Source: Candidatus Neomarinimicrobiota bacterium (GTDB lineage Bacteria > Fidelibacterota > Marinisomatia > Marinisomatales > S15-B10). From it: a DNA stretch of 64,000 nt. Below the pieces are notes generated by a model. That model made no database searches. It was not told the origin of the DNA and saw only the letters and a program-made list of their open reading frames with translations. The stretch covers positions 1-64,000 of the forward strand of contig JAZGBI010000008.1 in the NCBI GenBank assembly GCA_036476315.1, written 5' to 3'. Shown here piece by piece: positions 26,846 through 35,606 of the stretch; the stretch's first letter is position 1, and each line of letters starts with the position of its first letter. A program made the translations under genes and the position numbers.

Positions 26846-28270
26846 ATGTATTTCTGGACAATCATTCTCTATCTTCTGGCTCTCATTGTGGTGGGGGCTT
26901 GGCGGAGCCGAAAGGTTAAGACGAAGGCCGACTTTATGGTGGCAGGTCGGAACGTCCCATCTTTCGTATTGCTGGGAACATTGCTGGCCACGTGGATTGG
27001 GACAGGTAGTATTTTCGGAAATGCAGAGAAGACCTATGAAGTGGGAGTGGCGGCTCTCATTCTTCCCTTGGCAGGAGTCGGTGGGATTGCTGTTCTGTCG
27101 GCCGTAGCTGGAAGGGCCCGTCGCTTTGAAGGATTTACGGTTCCAGACATCTTGGAGGCCAGATATAACAAATATGCGAGGGTGTTTGGCACCATCACCG
27201 TTGTCACTGCGTATATCACCATCGTTTCGTATCAATTTCGTGCCGGAGGGGCAGTACTACACCTTATTTATCCGGCACTTGACCCTCAAGTGGCTGTGAT
27301 CATAGCCGCTATTTTCGTCATTGCCTATACCGCATTAGCAGGGATGAGTTCTGTGGTTTATACCGATGTTGTCAACGGTGTGTTGATGACCTTAGGTCTC
27401 ATCATTTGTCTTCCCGTCTTGATGATCAAGACCCACGGTTTTTCTGGCATGAGAGAACTTGTTCCAGCAGACCATTTCCAGTTTTTCGGACGGCTATCGG
27501 GAATCGAAATCATCGGTCTACTACTACCGGCATTTCTTCTTGTGCTCGGGGATGCCAATATGTATCAACGATTCTTTTCAGCTCGAGATGAAGGAACCGC
27601 CCGCCGGGCGGTCATTTGGCTGGTTCTTGGAGTCGCTGTGGTGGAAACAGTCATTATCTTGAATGCCTTTTTTGCCACAGGTCTTCATCCACATCTGAAA
27701 AACCCTGGACATGTGATATTAAATGCCGCCTTTTTTGATTTGCCCGTCTTCTTCGGGGCTATTATGCTTGCAACTATCGTGGCCATCGTGGTTTCTACCG
27801 CTGACTCTTACCTCCTTGTCCCTTCCACCAGCGTAGTAAACGATATCTACATGCGGTTCATCAAACCAGATGCTTCGGATCGCGAAATCGTTCTTTTGTC
27901 ACGGGTGGTGGTTATCGTTCTTGGAGTCTTGGCTTACTACCTTTCCACATTAGATGAGAGATTTCTCGCGGTGGCACTGTATGCCTATACTATCTATGGA
28001 GCGGGCATTACGCCGGCTCTTCTCGCAGCATTTTTCTGGAAACGAGTCTCGACACCTGGGGCCTTGAGCTCTATTGTGTCCGGCACTGTTATGACTGTTG
28101 TCTGGAAGAATTACGGACTTTCGATAACAGTGCCAAAGGCCCTGGGGTTTCCTCAAGGCACTGTCGTAGATGCGGTGATCCCCGCTATTATTGTATCGGT
28201 GGTTCTGCTTGTTGTGGTGAGCCTGGCAACGAAGCCGACGCCTGAGAAATATGAGCGGTTTGCGAAATAA
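26846..28270 (+). CDS. Sodium:solute symporter family (SSF) transporter
   Basis: This integral membrane protein has about 474 residues from ATG 26846; the open frame extends to 26789 but those residues are hydrophilic and unrelated. It has about 13 helices of the LeuT fold. SSF features include AGRNVPSFVLLGTLLATWIG, the TVPDILEARYNKYARVFG signature near residue 100, and LATIVAIVVSTADSYLLVPS in the Na+-site helix with its Ser-Thr pair. Substrate is unknown. It is divergent from the DUF255 gene and convergent with the aromatic operon. Confidence 0.9.
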   Translation: MYFWTIILYLLALIVVGAWRSRKVKTKADFMVAGRNVPSFVLLGTLLATWIGTGSIFGNAEKTYEVGVAALILPLAGVGGIAVLSAVAGRARRFEGFTVPDILEARYNKYARVFGTITVVTAYITIVSYQFRAGGAVLHLIYPALDPQVAVIIAAIFVIAYTALAGMSSVVYTDVVNGVLMTLGLIICLPVLMIKTHGFSGMRELVPADHFQFFGRLSGIEIIGLLLPAFLLVLGDANMYQRFFSARDEGTARRAVIWLVLGVAVVETVIILNAFFATGLHPHLKNPGHVILNAAFFDLPVFFGAIMLATIVAIVVSTADSYLLVPSTSVVNDIYMRFIKPDASDREIVLLSRVVVIVLGVLAYYLSTLDERFLAVALYAYTIYGAGITPALLAAFFWKRVSTPGALSSIVSGTVMTVVWKNYGLSITVPKALGFPQGTVVDAVIPAIIVSVVLLVVVSLATKPTPEKYERFAK

Positions 28271-28319
28271 CGATGAGGAATCGTAACCTTTGTCAGGCCG
28301 AGTCGGTAAGTCTCGCGGG

Positions 28320-28754
28320 TTAGTCGGAGATGTAATTCAGGAGATTCTTCAGACCTTCCAGATAGCTCTTTTTACCCAATCCCGAAACCTGTCCGATGCA
28401 GACCGACACGATCACCGATCTTTTCCGGAATTCTTCCCGCTGGTGGATGTCGGTAAGGTGAACTTCTACAGCCGGAGTACCCACAGCGGAAATGGCATCC
28501 CGAATGGCATAAGAATAGTGTGCGAAGGCACCTGGGTTAATGAGGATCCCATCAGCCCAGGTCCGCTCCCGGTGAATGGTATCTATGATATCTCCCTCAT
28601 GGTTGGATTGAAAGAATCTGAAATTGTTGCCCGGAGCGGCCGGGCCCTCACTTAGCCAAGCCATCAGTTCTTCCAGCGTCTCAGTTCCGTAGATTTCCGG
28701 CTGCCGGGTGCCAAGAAGATTCAAGTTGGGGCCATTAATGACAAGGATATTCAT
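28320..28754 (-). CDS. aroQ: 3-dehydroquinate dehydratase, type II
   Basis: This 144-residue cytoplasmic enzyme performs step 3 of the shikimate pathway, dehydrating 3-dehydroquinate. It carries GPNLNLLGTRQPEIYG with the active-site Tyr-bearing loop, QSNHEGDIIDTIH, NPGAFAHYSYAIRDA with the catalytic His, and EVHLTDIHQREEFRKRS. It is the last gene of the operon and overlaps aroB by 4 bases. The symbol aroQ here means the dehydratase, not the chorismate mutase class of the same name. Confidence 0.96.
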   Translation of the reverse strand: MNILVINGPNLNLLGTRQPEIYGTETLEELMAWLSEGPAAPGNNFRFFQSNHEGDIIDTIHRERTWADGILINPGAFAHYSYAIRDAISAVGTPAVEVHLTDIHQREEFRKRSVIVSVCIGQVSGLGKKSYLEGLKNLLNYISD

Positions 28755-29827
28755 AATGATGCTAACGCTCGAATTATATGACGATCGACCACCTGATCGG
28801 AAATGATGGCATGACCCAGGCCTTGCAACAAAACGAAATGAAGTTTACCCCCCTTTGCCTTCTTGTCACGTTTGACGGTCTCCAACAAGGATGATGAATC
28901 TATTTCCCCCAGTTCCGGCAAGGGGAGTTTGCGAACGGCAGATTCCAGATGGTAGAAATCTTCATCACTCAAGTGTCCCAGATCCCGGGAGATACTCCCG
29001 GCGAGGATCATACCGTAGGCAACAGCCTCACCGTGCTTCAAAACGCCAAATCCCATGGTTGTTTCCAGAGCATGTCCAATCGTATGTCCGAAGTTGAGAA
29101 TGCGCCGAAGGTCTTTTTCCTGCTCATCTCGTGAAACCACCTCTGCCTTGATTTCACAGCAACGGGCGATGGCCTCCGTAAGCATGGTATCGTCCTCCCT
29201 CAAGACAATCGAATCGAGGTTCTCACTTACGCGATCAAAGAAGTTCCTGTCTCGGATGGCACCGTATTTTAGCATCTCTGCCATGGCTGAGACCATTTCC
29301 CGGTGAGGAAGTGATTCCACCAGGTTGGGATCTATGACAACGCCCTCCGGCTGATAGAAGGCCCCCACCAGATTCTTTCCCTGGGGAAGGTTTACCCCCG
29401 TTTTTCCCCCGATGGCCGAGTCTATCATGGCCAAAAGGGTGGTGGGAACCTGAACATAATCGACGCCTCTAAGATAGGTGGCCGCCAAAAAACCGGTGAT
29501 GTCTCCAACCACGCCTCCTCCGAACGCAACCAGCAGGGTGGATCGATCACAGTCCAGCTCTGTCAGTTGCTGATACATAGACTCCACCTGAGAAAGAGAT
29601 TTTGCATTTTCACCTTCGGGAATTACTATGGTTGAAGCGCGAACTCCGGCCGAAGCCAGTGTTTTTATTAAGGTGCCGTCACACATGTCCTTCACGGAGC
29701 GTTGTGTGATGACCACCCACCTGCGTTTCCGGTATGAGGCCAGAAGCTGAGGAATCTGATCCAGAAGGCCAGGCTTGACCCAGATGGGATATGATCTATC
29801 CTTCAAGCTGACTTCAATGATTTTCAC
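28751..29827 (-). CDS. aroB: 3-dehydroquinate synthase
   Basis: This 358-residue NAD+- and metal-dependent enzyme performs step 2 of the shikimate pathway. It shows VAFGGGVVGDITGFLAATYL (nucleotide binding), PTTLLAMIDSAIGGKTGVNL, NLVGAFYQPEGVVID, and metal-ligand helices with RRILNFGHTIGHALE and HGEAVAYGM. Overlaps aroK by 14 bases and aroQ by 4. Confidence 0.96.
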   Translation of the reverse strand: MKIIEVSLKDRSYPIWVKPGLLDQIPQLLASYRKRRWVVITQRSVKDMCDGTLIKTLASAGVRASTIVIPEGENAKSLSQVESMYQQLTELDCDRSTLLVAFGGGVVGDITGFLAATYLRGVDYVQVPTTLLAMIDSAIGGKTGVNLPQGKNLVGAFYQPEGVVIDPNLVESLPHREMVSAMAEMLKYGAIRDRNFFDRVSENLDSIVLREDDTMLTEAIARCCEIKAEVVSRDEQEKDLRRILNFGHTIGHALETTMGFGVLKHGEAVAYGMILAGSISRDLGHLSDEDFYHLESAVRKLPLPELGEIDSSSLLETVKRDKKAKGGKLHFVLLQGLGHAIISDQVVDRHIIRALASL

Positions 29828-30350
29828 GGCTCTTCCTTATGTGCCGGATAATCAGCTCCACGGCGCCATCATGCGTCATTTCATCGGTACTCACAGTGAG
29901 GCTTGCCACGGAACGATACGCTTCCTCGCGCTCCTTCCAAATCTGAGCGAGATGATTCTTGGCATCTTTTGCCTGTTTCAAGAGAGGACGAGAGGTTGGA
30001 TTTCCTATTCGCAGCGCAAGGGCACGGGGGGAGGCCTCCAATAATACTGTGATTCCCCGGTCCCTCAAAATTCTTCGGCTATTCTTGTCAAGGACGATTC
30101 CTCCACCTGTGGAAAAGACCTGATTGTTCTCTCTGGCCTTTTCTTCAAGAAGGGACCTTTCCAGTTCCCGGAATCGCTCCTCACCCCATTCGCGGAAGAT
30201 TTTGGTGATGGACTTCTGGGTTCGTTCCCTTATGATGATATCGGTATCGATAAAGGTCATGCTTAGTCGCTCAGCCAGAGCTCGTCCGATGGAAGTCTTG
30301 CCACTCCCCATCATCCCTACGAGAAAGATGTTTTTCTTGCTTGAGGTCAT
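29814..30350 (-). CDS. aroK: Shikimate kinase
   Basis: This 178-residue enzyme performs step 5 of the shikimate pathway. It has the P-loop VGMMGSGKTSIGRALAERL, FIDTDIIIRE, the shikimate-binding FRELERSLL, STGGGIVLD and the lid RPLL. The start is ATG 30350, with AGGAAGAA seven bases upstream; the frame is open to 30449 but those residues are translated from a palindromic repeat. It is the only operon gene separated from its neighbour by a sizeable gap (184 bases). Confidence 0.94.
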   Translation of the reverse strand: MTSSKKNIFLVGMMGSGKTSIGRALAERLSMTFIDTDIIIRERTQKSITKIFREWGEERFRELERSLLEEKARENNQVFSTGGGIVLDKNSRRILRDRGITVLLEASPRALALRIGNPTSRPLLKQAKDAKNHLAQIWKEREEAYRSVASLTVSTDEMTHDGAVELIIRHIRKSRENH

Positions 30351-30384
30351 TTCTTCCTGCCACTGCCAATCGAAGCGTAGCGCC

Positions 30385-30530
30385 TGCCAGCCACCTGCAA
30401 CGTGGGGCAGGCTGGCCAAACCAGAGGGGAGGCTGGAAATCCTGGACATTTTCGGGTCGGAGATCCCGACTGCTTGTCCCGCCAGAGGCGGCGGTCCCGA
30501 TCTTTTCGGGGATCCTTCGGGACTGCCACC
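30385..30530. repeat. Palindromic repeat cluster between aroC and aroK
   Basis: The 184-base gap contains successive inverted repeats: CCAGCC/GGCTGG (about 30388-30416), CCGCC-AGA-GGCGG (30479-30491), and TCCCGA-TCTT-TTCGGGGA with a further TTCGGGAC arm (30494-30531). The last arms match the element at 4398-4417. No T-run follows, so it is not an obvious terminator. It may act as a REP-like stabiliser or attenuating structure within the operon. Confidence 0.6.
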
Positions 30531-30534
30531 TGTC

Positions 30535-31725
30535 TCAATACCTCGCGCTCACTTGCATGTGTCCTCGAAGTTGTTCCAGCGAATCGCCCCCAAATTTTTC
30601 CAACAGGGCGTCAGCCAGGACAAAGCAGAGCATACTTTCGGCCACTACGGAGGCGGCGGGAACTGCACAGACGTCTGTCCGCTCTTTGTAGGCGAGCTTG
30701 GGCTCTTTGGTTTGAATGTCGACGGATCGCAGCGGCTTCATCAGGGTTGGGATGGGCTTCATGACCGCCCTGATCACGATGGGTTGAGCATTGGTCATAC
30801 CTCCCTCGATTCCGCCGGCATTGTTCGATGTTCGCTGAAACCGAGTACCATCATGGGTGATCTCGTCATGGACTTCACTCCCGAACCGGCCAGCTTGGGC
30901 AAACCCCAACCCGATTTCGACCCCTTTGAATGCGTTAACGGACATAATCGCTTCAGCAATACGGGCGTGGATCTTCTTGTCCCACTGTGAATGACTCCCG
31001 AGGCCATAAGGAAGTCCCGTGGCGATGATTTCGAAGGTTCCTCCCACTGAGTCTCCATTTCTCCTGGCATGGTCGATTGCTGAAATCATGCCTTCCTCGG
31101 CTTTCTTGTCCAAACACCGTACCGGGGATCCGTCGGCCAATTCACTCAACGCTTCCGGTGAAATACCCTCTGGGATGGGAGATGTGTCTTTGGTTGCATG
31201 GATCCGAGTTACGCGACTGCCGGTTGCATGGATCCGAGTTACGCGACTGCCGATTTCGATTCCCACCTCTTTTAGGAGTTTCCTGCATGTGGACGCCAGA
31301 GCAACTCGCATGGCCGTTTCTCTGGCAGAGGCCCGTTCCAGCACGTCGCGGATATCGTCGAAATCGAACTTGTGAAGCCCTGCGAGATCGGCATGACCCG
31401 GTCTGGGGAGGGTCACTCTGACAATCTCCCGTTCAACAGGTTCAGGGGACATTTTCCGTTTCCAGTTTGCCCAATCCTTGTTGGGCAGGATTAGACCGAT
31501 GGGAGATCCCAGGGTCTTGCCGTGACGAACCCCACAATATATCTCCGCCCGATCCTTTTCAATTTTCATTCGTTTTCCTCTGCCAGAGCCCCTCTGCCTC
31601 CGGGCCAATTGATAGGCAATGTAGTCTTCACTGATTTCCAACCCGGCGGGGATTCCTTCTATGATACCCAATAACCCTTTTCCGTGGGACTCCCCCGCTG
31701 TTAAGAAGTGAATTTTTTGCATCAT
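30535..31725 (-). CDS. aroC: Chorismate synthase with an in-frame 10-residue duplication
   Basis: This FMNH2-dependent enzyme performs the last shikimate step, converting EPSP to chorismate. It has TAGESHGKGLLGIIEGIPAG, RRQRGSGRGKRMKIE, RPGHADLAG, and DIRDVLERASARETAMRVA, with GGMTNAQPIVIRAVMKPIPT later. At 396 residues it is long for its class because of a perfect 30-base tandem duplication (31192-31251). This gives GSRVTRIHAT twice in the segment after the first 150 residues. The reading frame is preserved. ATGA overlap with aroE. Confidence 0.95.
   Translation of the reverse strand: MMQKIHFLTAGESHGKGLLGIIEGIPAGLEISEDYIAYQLARRQRGSGRGKRMKIEKDRAEIYCGVRHGKTLGSPIGLILPNKDWANWKRKMSPEPVEREIVRVTLPRPGHADLAGLHKFDFDDIRDVLERASARETAMRVALASTCRKLLKEVGIEIGSRVTRIHATGSRVTRIHATKDTSPIPEGISPEALSELADGSPVRCLDKKAEEGMISAIDHARRNGDSVGGTFEIIATGLPYGLGSHSQWDKKIHARIAEAIMSVNAFKGVEIGLGFAQAGRFGSEVHDEITHDGTRFQRTSNNAGGIEGGMTNAQPIVIRAVMKPIPTLMKPLRSVDIQTKEPKLAYKERTDVCAVPAASVVAESMLCFVLADALLEKFGGDSLEQLRGHMQVSARY
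31192..31251. repeat. Perfect 30-base tandem duplication inside aroC
   Basis: The unit beginning GGTTGCATGGATCC occupies 31192-31221 and is repeated without any mismatch at 31222-31251. The lack of mutations implies a recent event or strong exchange. It adds ten residues to chorismate synthase. Confidence 0.95.
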
Positions 31726-32564
31726 ATCTGATCCTCAAGAAACTGCTTGAGCATGGTTACATCCACTCGCTGAGATATGCGGGCGAGAAACCAAAGATCC
31801 AGGGAAGCCAGACCCTGGTGAATGAACATGTCGAGTCCGTCAACTGTTTTCGCCCCTACCATCGTTCCCGTTTTCAAGAACTTTGTCGATAAGGGCGTAT
31901 AGATGACGTCCACCAGGGTGTGACCCGGATGGATGAGATTTGGAGGTAGGGGACAATCATCGGTATGGGGGCTCATTCCCACCGGTGTGCAATTGATGAT
32001 GACCACATTCTCTTTCAGGCAAGGTTCCATCTGTTCAGGATCTAAGGCCTCGATGTGGGTCTTTGAATAAGATTTCGAAAAGAGGGATACGAGTTCAACA
32101 GCTTTCTCGGGATGCCGGTTCCCCACCCGGATCGCCTTTGCTCTGCCGGAGACGAGGGAGAATAGCACCGCTCGTGCTACACCTCCTGCCCCTAGCAGAA
32201 CAAAGGAGTTGCTTTCGGCATCAATCCCGTTCTCCTTAAGTGATCTTGAGAATCCCAACCAGTCTGTATCATAACCCGTGAGCCTGCCGTTTTCTCTCGC
32301 CACACAATTCACGGCTCCGATGAGTTGAGACTCCCGGCTCAGCTTATCGAGGTGGGGAATGACTGTTTCCTTGAAGGGAATGGTGATGTTGACGCCGTCC
32401 AGGTTCCCATCCCTCAGACTTACCATAATTTCTGGGACCGCCCTTTCCGTGATCTCGAGTTTCGTGTATTGGGCGTCCAGTCCCAATGCATGGAATACCC
32501 AGTTGTGCATGGAGGGACTCAAGCTATGAGCCAGGGGGTTTCCCACGACGGCGAAGTTCCTCAT
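31722..32564 (-). CDS. aroE: Shikimate dehydrogenase
   Basis: This 280-residue NADPH-dependent enzyme performs step 4 of the pathway. It has GNPLAHSLSPSMHN for shikimate binding, NITIPFKETV with the catalytic Lys, the paired Asp in YDTDWLGF, and the nucleotide-binding LLGAGGVARAVLFSL. It ends with DGLDMFIHQGLASLDLW. The start is ATG 32564, 22 bases after the aroA stop. Confidence 0.95.
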   Translation of the reverse strand: MRNFAVVGNPLAHSLSPSMHNWVFHALGLDAQYTKLEITERAVPEIMVSLRDGNLDGVNITIPFKETVIPHLDKLSRESQLIGAVNCVARENGRLTGYDTDWLGFSRSLKENGIDAESNSFVLLGAGGVARAVLFSLVSGRAKAIRVGNRHPEKAVELVSLFSKSYSKTHIEALDPEQMEPCLKENVVIINCTPVGMSPHTDDCPLPPNLIHPGHTLVDVIYTPLSTKFLKTGTMVGAKTVDGLDMFIHQGLASLDLWFLARISQRVDVTMLKQFLEDQI

Positions 32565-32586
32565 GGCAGTTGGTTTTCTTGGGTCT

Positions 32587-33858
32587 CTATGAAATGACTT
32601 TCCTTAACAGGTCACTAAAGTCCGGGCATGATACGCTCATGATTTCCGGATTGTCCATTTTCACCGGTTCTTGGGCTATGAGTCCTGCAATGGTAAAGGC
32701 CATGGCTACCCGGTGATCGTCGAACGTCGATATAGAGGCGCCCCGAAGGGGTGTCGGGCCACGGATGACAAATCCATCCTCACGTTCACTCACATGCGCT
32801 CCCATTCTTCGTAGATTGGTGCAGATGGCCTTGATGCGATCGGTTTCTTTCACCCTCAATTCTATGGCGTCACGAATCACGGTGGTTCCTTCGGCCTGGG
32901 TTGCCAAGACACCGAGAATCGGGAGTTCATCTATCATTCGAGGGATTTCTGTCCCCCCAAGGGAAATCCCTTTCAGGGGCTTATGGGTGATCTTGAGGTC
33001 TCCTATGGTTTCTCCGTATTCGTCGCGCTTGTTCAGTAATTGTATTCCCGCTCCCATTTCTTTCAGGGCATCGTAGAATCCCGTCCGGGTAGGGTTTAGT
33101 AAGACGCTTCTCAAGATTAGCTCAGAGTGGGGAATCACCGCAGCCGCCGAAGCGAGAAATGCTGCTGTGGAGGGATCCCCAGGGACGTTTATGTGAAAGG
33201 GTTTAAAGGGACGCTGAAGGAGGAAAACGGTGACGTGATTATCTGTTGTGGTGATATCCGCGCCGAGAATTTTCAACATGATTTCTGTATGATCCCGGGT
33301 TTTTGTTCTTTCGATCACGGTGGTCGATCCGGGCACGCCCAATCCTGCCAGGAGAACGCAAGATTTTACCTGGGCACTGGCAACGGGAGGGCGATATTTT
33401 ATTCCCATTGAAGGTGTCTTTCCTTTTAGTCGCAGTGGGAGATGACCGTTTCGGCCTTCAACCGTCGCCCCCATCATTTGCAAGGGGCGGATTATTCTGC
33501 CCATGGGCCGGCGGCTGAGCGACTCATCTCCCACCAGGGTAGCGGCAACCCCCTGTCCCACCAAAAGGCCCGTCAACAGTCTGGCTGTGGTTCCGGAATT
33601 GCCGCAATTCAGGGGATGATCTGGCCGCTTGAGTCCGCCCCCCAGTATGGTGATGCGGCTCAAAACCCTTTCGGATGGAACGCCGCACTCCTGCAAACAC
33701 AGGCGGGTGGATTCCACATCGATTGCGTTGGAACAGTTGTCGATGGTGCTCTCCCCATTTGTGAGGGTGCCAAGTATCAAGGCCCGGTGGGAAATGGATT
33801 TGTCTCCCGGAAATGTTAATTCACCCGATATCTTCATAGGTTGGGACTTTTTCTTCAT
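32587..33858 (-). CDS. aroA: 3-phosphoshikimate 1-carboxyvinyltransferase (EPSP synthase)
   Basis: This 423-residue enzyme performs step 6 of the pathway. It shows FPGDKSISHRALILG with the catalytic Lys, LNCGNSGTTARLLTGLL, GDESLSRRPM, ASAQVKSCVLLAGL, and DELPILGVLA and VKETDRI for PEP binding, then FDDHRVAMAF. The start is taken as ATG 33858, which overlaps the end of aroF by 38 bases. The frame is open to 33897, and ATG 33837 is a further option. The motif set is that of glyphosate-sensitive class I-like enzymes by general appearance, not tested. Confidence 0.94.
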   Translation of the reverse strand: MKKKSQPMKISGELTFPGDKSISHRALILGTLTNGESTIDNCSNAIDVESTRLCLQECGVPSERVLSRITILGGGLKRPDHPLNCGNSGTTARLLTGLLVGQGVAATLVGDESLSRRPMGRIIRPLQMMGATVEGRNGHLPLRLKGKTPSMGIKYRPPVASAQVKSCVLLAGLGVPGSTTVIERTKTRDHTEIMLKILGADITTTDNHVTVFLLQRPFKPFHINVPGDPSTAAFLASAAAVIPHSELILRSVLLNPTRTGFYDALKEMGAGIQLLNKRDEYGETIGDLKITHKPLKGISLGGTEIPRMIDELPILGVLATQAEGTTVIRDAIELRVKETDRIKAICTNLRRMGAHVSEREDGFVIRGPTPLRGASISTFDDHRVAMAFTIAGLIAQEPVKMDNPEIMSVSCPDFSDLLRKVIS

Positions 33859-34879
33859 GCTCTTTACCAATCTTCTTTCCCAGCGCCTTACAGACACCTT
33901 TTGCTAATCCCATGAGTTCAGAAAACTGTTCGGGCGGCAAAGCTTGAGGACCGTCGCAGAGGGCTTCTTCCGGGCGGTCGTGCACGTCCACGATGAGACC
34001 GTCGGCGCCGGCTCCGATTCCAGAAAGGGCATGAGGGATCACACTATATCGATGACCGCTGGAATGACTCGGATCCACAATGATGGGGAGGTGGCTCACC
34101 TCCTTCAAGGCCGGTATGATGCTGATGTCAAGTGTATTCCGGGCGTGGCTGGCAAACGTTCGAACCCCCCGTTCACAAATCGCAACGTGGGGTGTGCCGC
34201 TGGACATTAGGTATTCTGCAGACATCAAGGTCTCGTCAAGTGTGGCACTCATTCCTCGTTTCATGAGGACAGGTTTTCCCACCTTTCCCACGTCCTTCAG
34301 AAGGGTGAAATTCTGCATATTCCGGGCACCGATTTGAAGCATGTCAGCATACTGGTCCACCAAGGTTGCTGTCCCCGGATCAACGACTTCCGTAACAATC
34401 GGTAAACCTGTTTGATCTCGTGCTTCCGCAAGGATTTCCAGACCAGGCTCACCGAGCCCCTGAAAGGAATAAGGGGAGGTCCTGGGCTTGTAAGCCCCAC
34501 CACGGAGCATCTGGGCTCCCTGTTTCGCCACGTGGTGAGCGATGCGCAGCGTTTGATCGCGGCTCTCTACGGCGCACGGTCCTGCTATCATGACCACGTT
34601 GCCATCTCCGAACTTCACCCCGCAGACGTCAATGACGGAATTCTCCGGGTGCATGTCACGACTGGCAAGCTTGTAAGGCTTGGTGACAGGGATAACCTGC
34701 AAAACACCCGGCAATCCTTCGAGATATATTCGGTCTTCGGTATTCTTGTTGCCCGTAACTCCGATGGCCAGCCGGGTCCGTCCAGGGATCTCGTGGGGAC
34801 TATATCCCAGTTCTTTGATCCGTTCCTTGACTCGTTCAATTTGTTCCTTGGTGGCGGTTACGTTCATAACAACAAGCAT
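33821..34879 (-). CDS. aroF: 3-deoxy-D-arabino-heptulosonate 7-phosphate (DAHP) synthase with N-terminal regulatory-like domain
   Basis: This 352-residue enzyme performs the first committed step of aromatic biosynthesis (PEP + erythrose 4-phosphate). Residues 1-70 form a ferredoxin-like/ACT-like extension (MNVTATKEQIERVKERIKEL), as in AroA-beta enzymes where it mediates aromatic feedback. The TIM-barrel follows, with MIAGPCAVES, LRGGAYKPRTSPYSFQGLG, GARNMQNFTLLK, VLMKRG, and IIVDPSHSSGHR with metal and PEP ligands. One base separates it from tyrA. Confidence 0.95.
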   Translation of the reverse strand: MLVVMNVTATKEQIERVKERIKELGYSPHEIPGRTRLAIGVTGNKNTEDRIYLEGLPGVLQVIPVTKPYKLASRDMHPENSVIDVCGVKFGDGNVVMIAGPCAVESRDQTLRIAHHVAKQGAQMLRGGAYKPRTSPYSFQGLGEPGLEILAEARDQTGLPIVTEVVDPGTATLVDQYADMLQIGARNMQNFTLLKDVGKVGKPVLMKRGMSATLDETLMSAEYLMSSGTPHVAICERGVRTFASHARNTLDISIIPALKEVSHLPIIVDPSHSSGHRYSVIPHALSGIGAGADGLIVDVHDRPEEALCDGPQALPPEQFSELMGLAKGVCKALGKKIGKEHEEKVPTYEDIG

Positions 34880-34880
34880 A

Positions 34881-35606
34881 CTAATCTCTCCTTATGATCT
34901 TACCCCGAATGGTCTCAATGGCTGATTCCAGCGTCTCGATGATCGGTAGGGTGTATGGATTGAAGTTCTGAAGGTCTGTGAACAGTTCCCAGCTGTCGTG
35001 GCAGGTCTGATCGATGACATGCAGAAGGTCTCTGAAGCCCAGCGTATCGATTTCGGTCGGTTCCACACCGGCTTCCTTCAGGACACGGCCGACAAAGTGC
35101 GTAACCCCTTGCGTTCTGGCTGCCAACCGATCGTGCTCCTCAGGGGTCATCTCTACGACCTTGATAGCCTTGGATTCAAAGTATTCTTTCCAGAAAGGAA
35201 ACATGTCATAGTTGTCCCTTGTTGGATGCATCATCATGGTCAATCCTTTGGGCCTGGTAATGGAATCGGGCCCGAAAAGAGGATGCGTGGTAATAATCCC
35301 GATATGATCCGGAAGTGCCTCTTTCATCACGGTTGCGGGATACACCTTCACCGAACAAACATCCAGGATGGTTGTCCTTCCTGACAACCTGGGTGAGATG
35401 TCCAGGATTACCTCTTTAAACGCCCGGATGGGGACAGCGACAAAAATGGATTTCTCCTTCAATACTGTGTCGATGCCTGTGATTTCAACACCGAATTGCT
35501 CGTCTTGGACTTTCTCATCATAAGCCTTTACCTTGAAGTCGTCTGATAGGATCTTTCCCAGAACTCCTCCAAACCTTCCAAACCCGATAATACCTATACT
35601 AGTCAT
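34881..35606 (-). CDS. tyrA: Prephenate/arogenate dehydrogenase
   Basis: This 241-residue NAD(P)-dependent enzyme oxidatively decarboxylates prephenate (or arogenate) on the way to tyrosine. It has the Rossmann motif GIIGFGRFGGVLGKIL and the active-site THPLFGPDS, and an all-helical C-terminal dimerisation region. No ACT domain is present. The start is ATG 35606 overlapping the pheA stop (ATGACTAG); the open frame extends a further 11 residues upstream. The sequence looks like arogenate-type enzymes, but substrate preference is not decidable here. Confidence 0.9.
   Translation of the reverse strand: MTSIGIIGFGRFGGVLGKILSDDFKVKAYDEKVQDEQFGVEITGIDTVLKEKSIFVAVPIRAFKEVILDISPRLSGRTTILDVCSVKVYPATVMKEALPDHIGIITTHPLFGPDSITRPKGLTMMMHPTRDNYDMFPFWKEYFESKAIKVVEMTPEEHDRLAARTQGVTHFVGRVLKEAGVEPTEIDTLGFRDLLHVIDQTCHDSWELFTDLQNFNPYTLPIIETLESAIETIRGKIIRRD

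Noticed and set aside
30124-30990. 288-codon plus-strand frame across aroK, the palindromic gap and aroC
   Set aside because: It is antisense to two certain genes and its residues show no family; the length results from the composition of the complementary strand.
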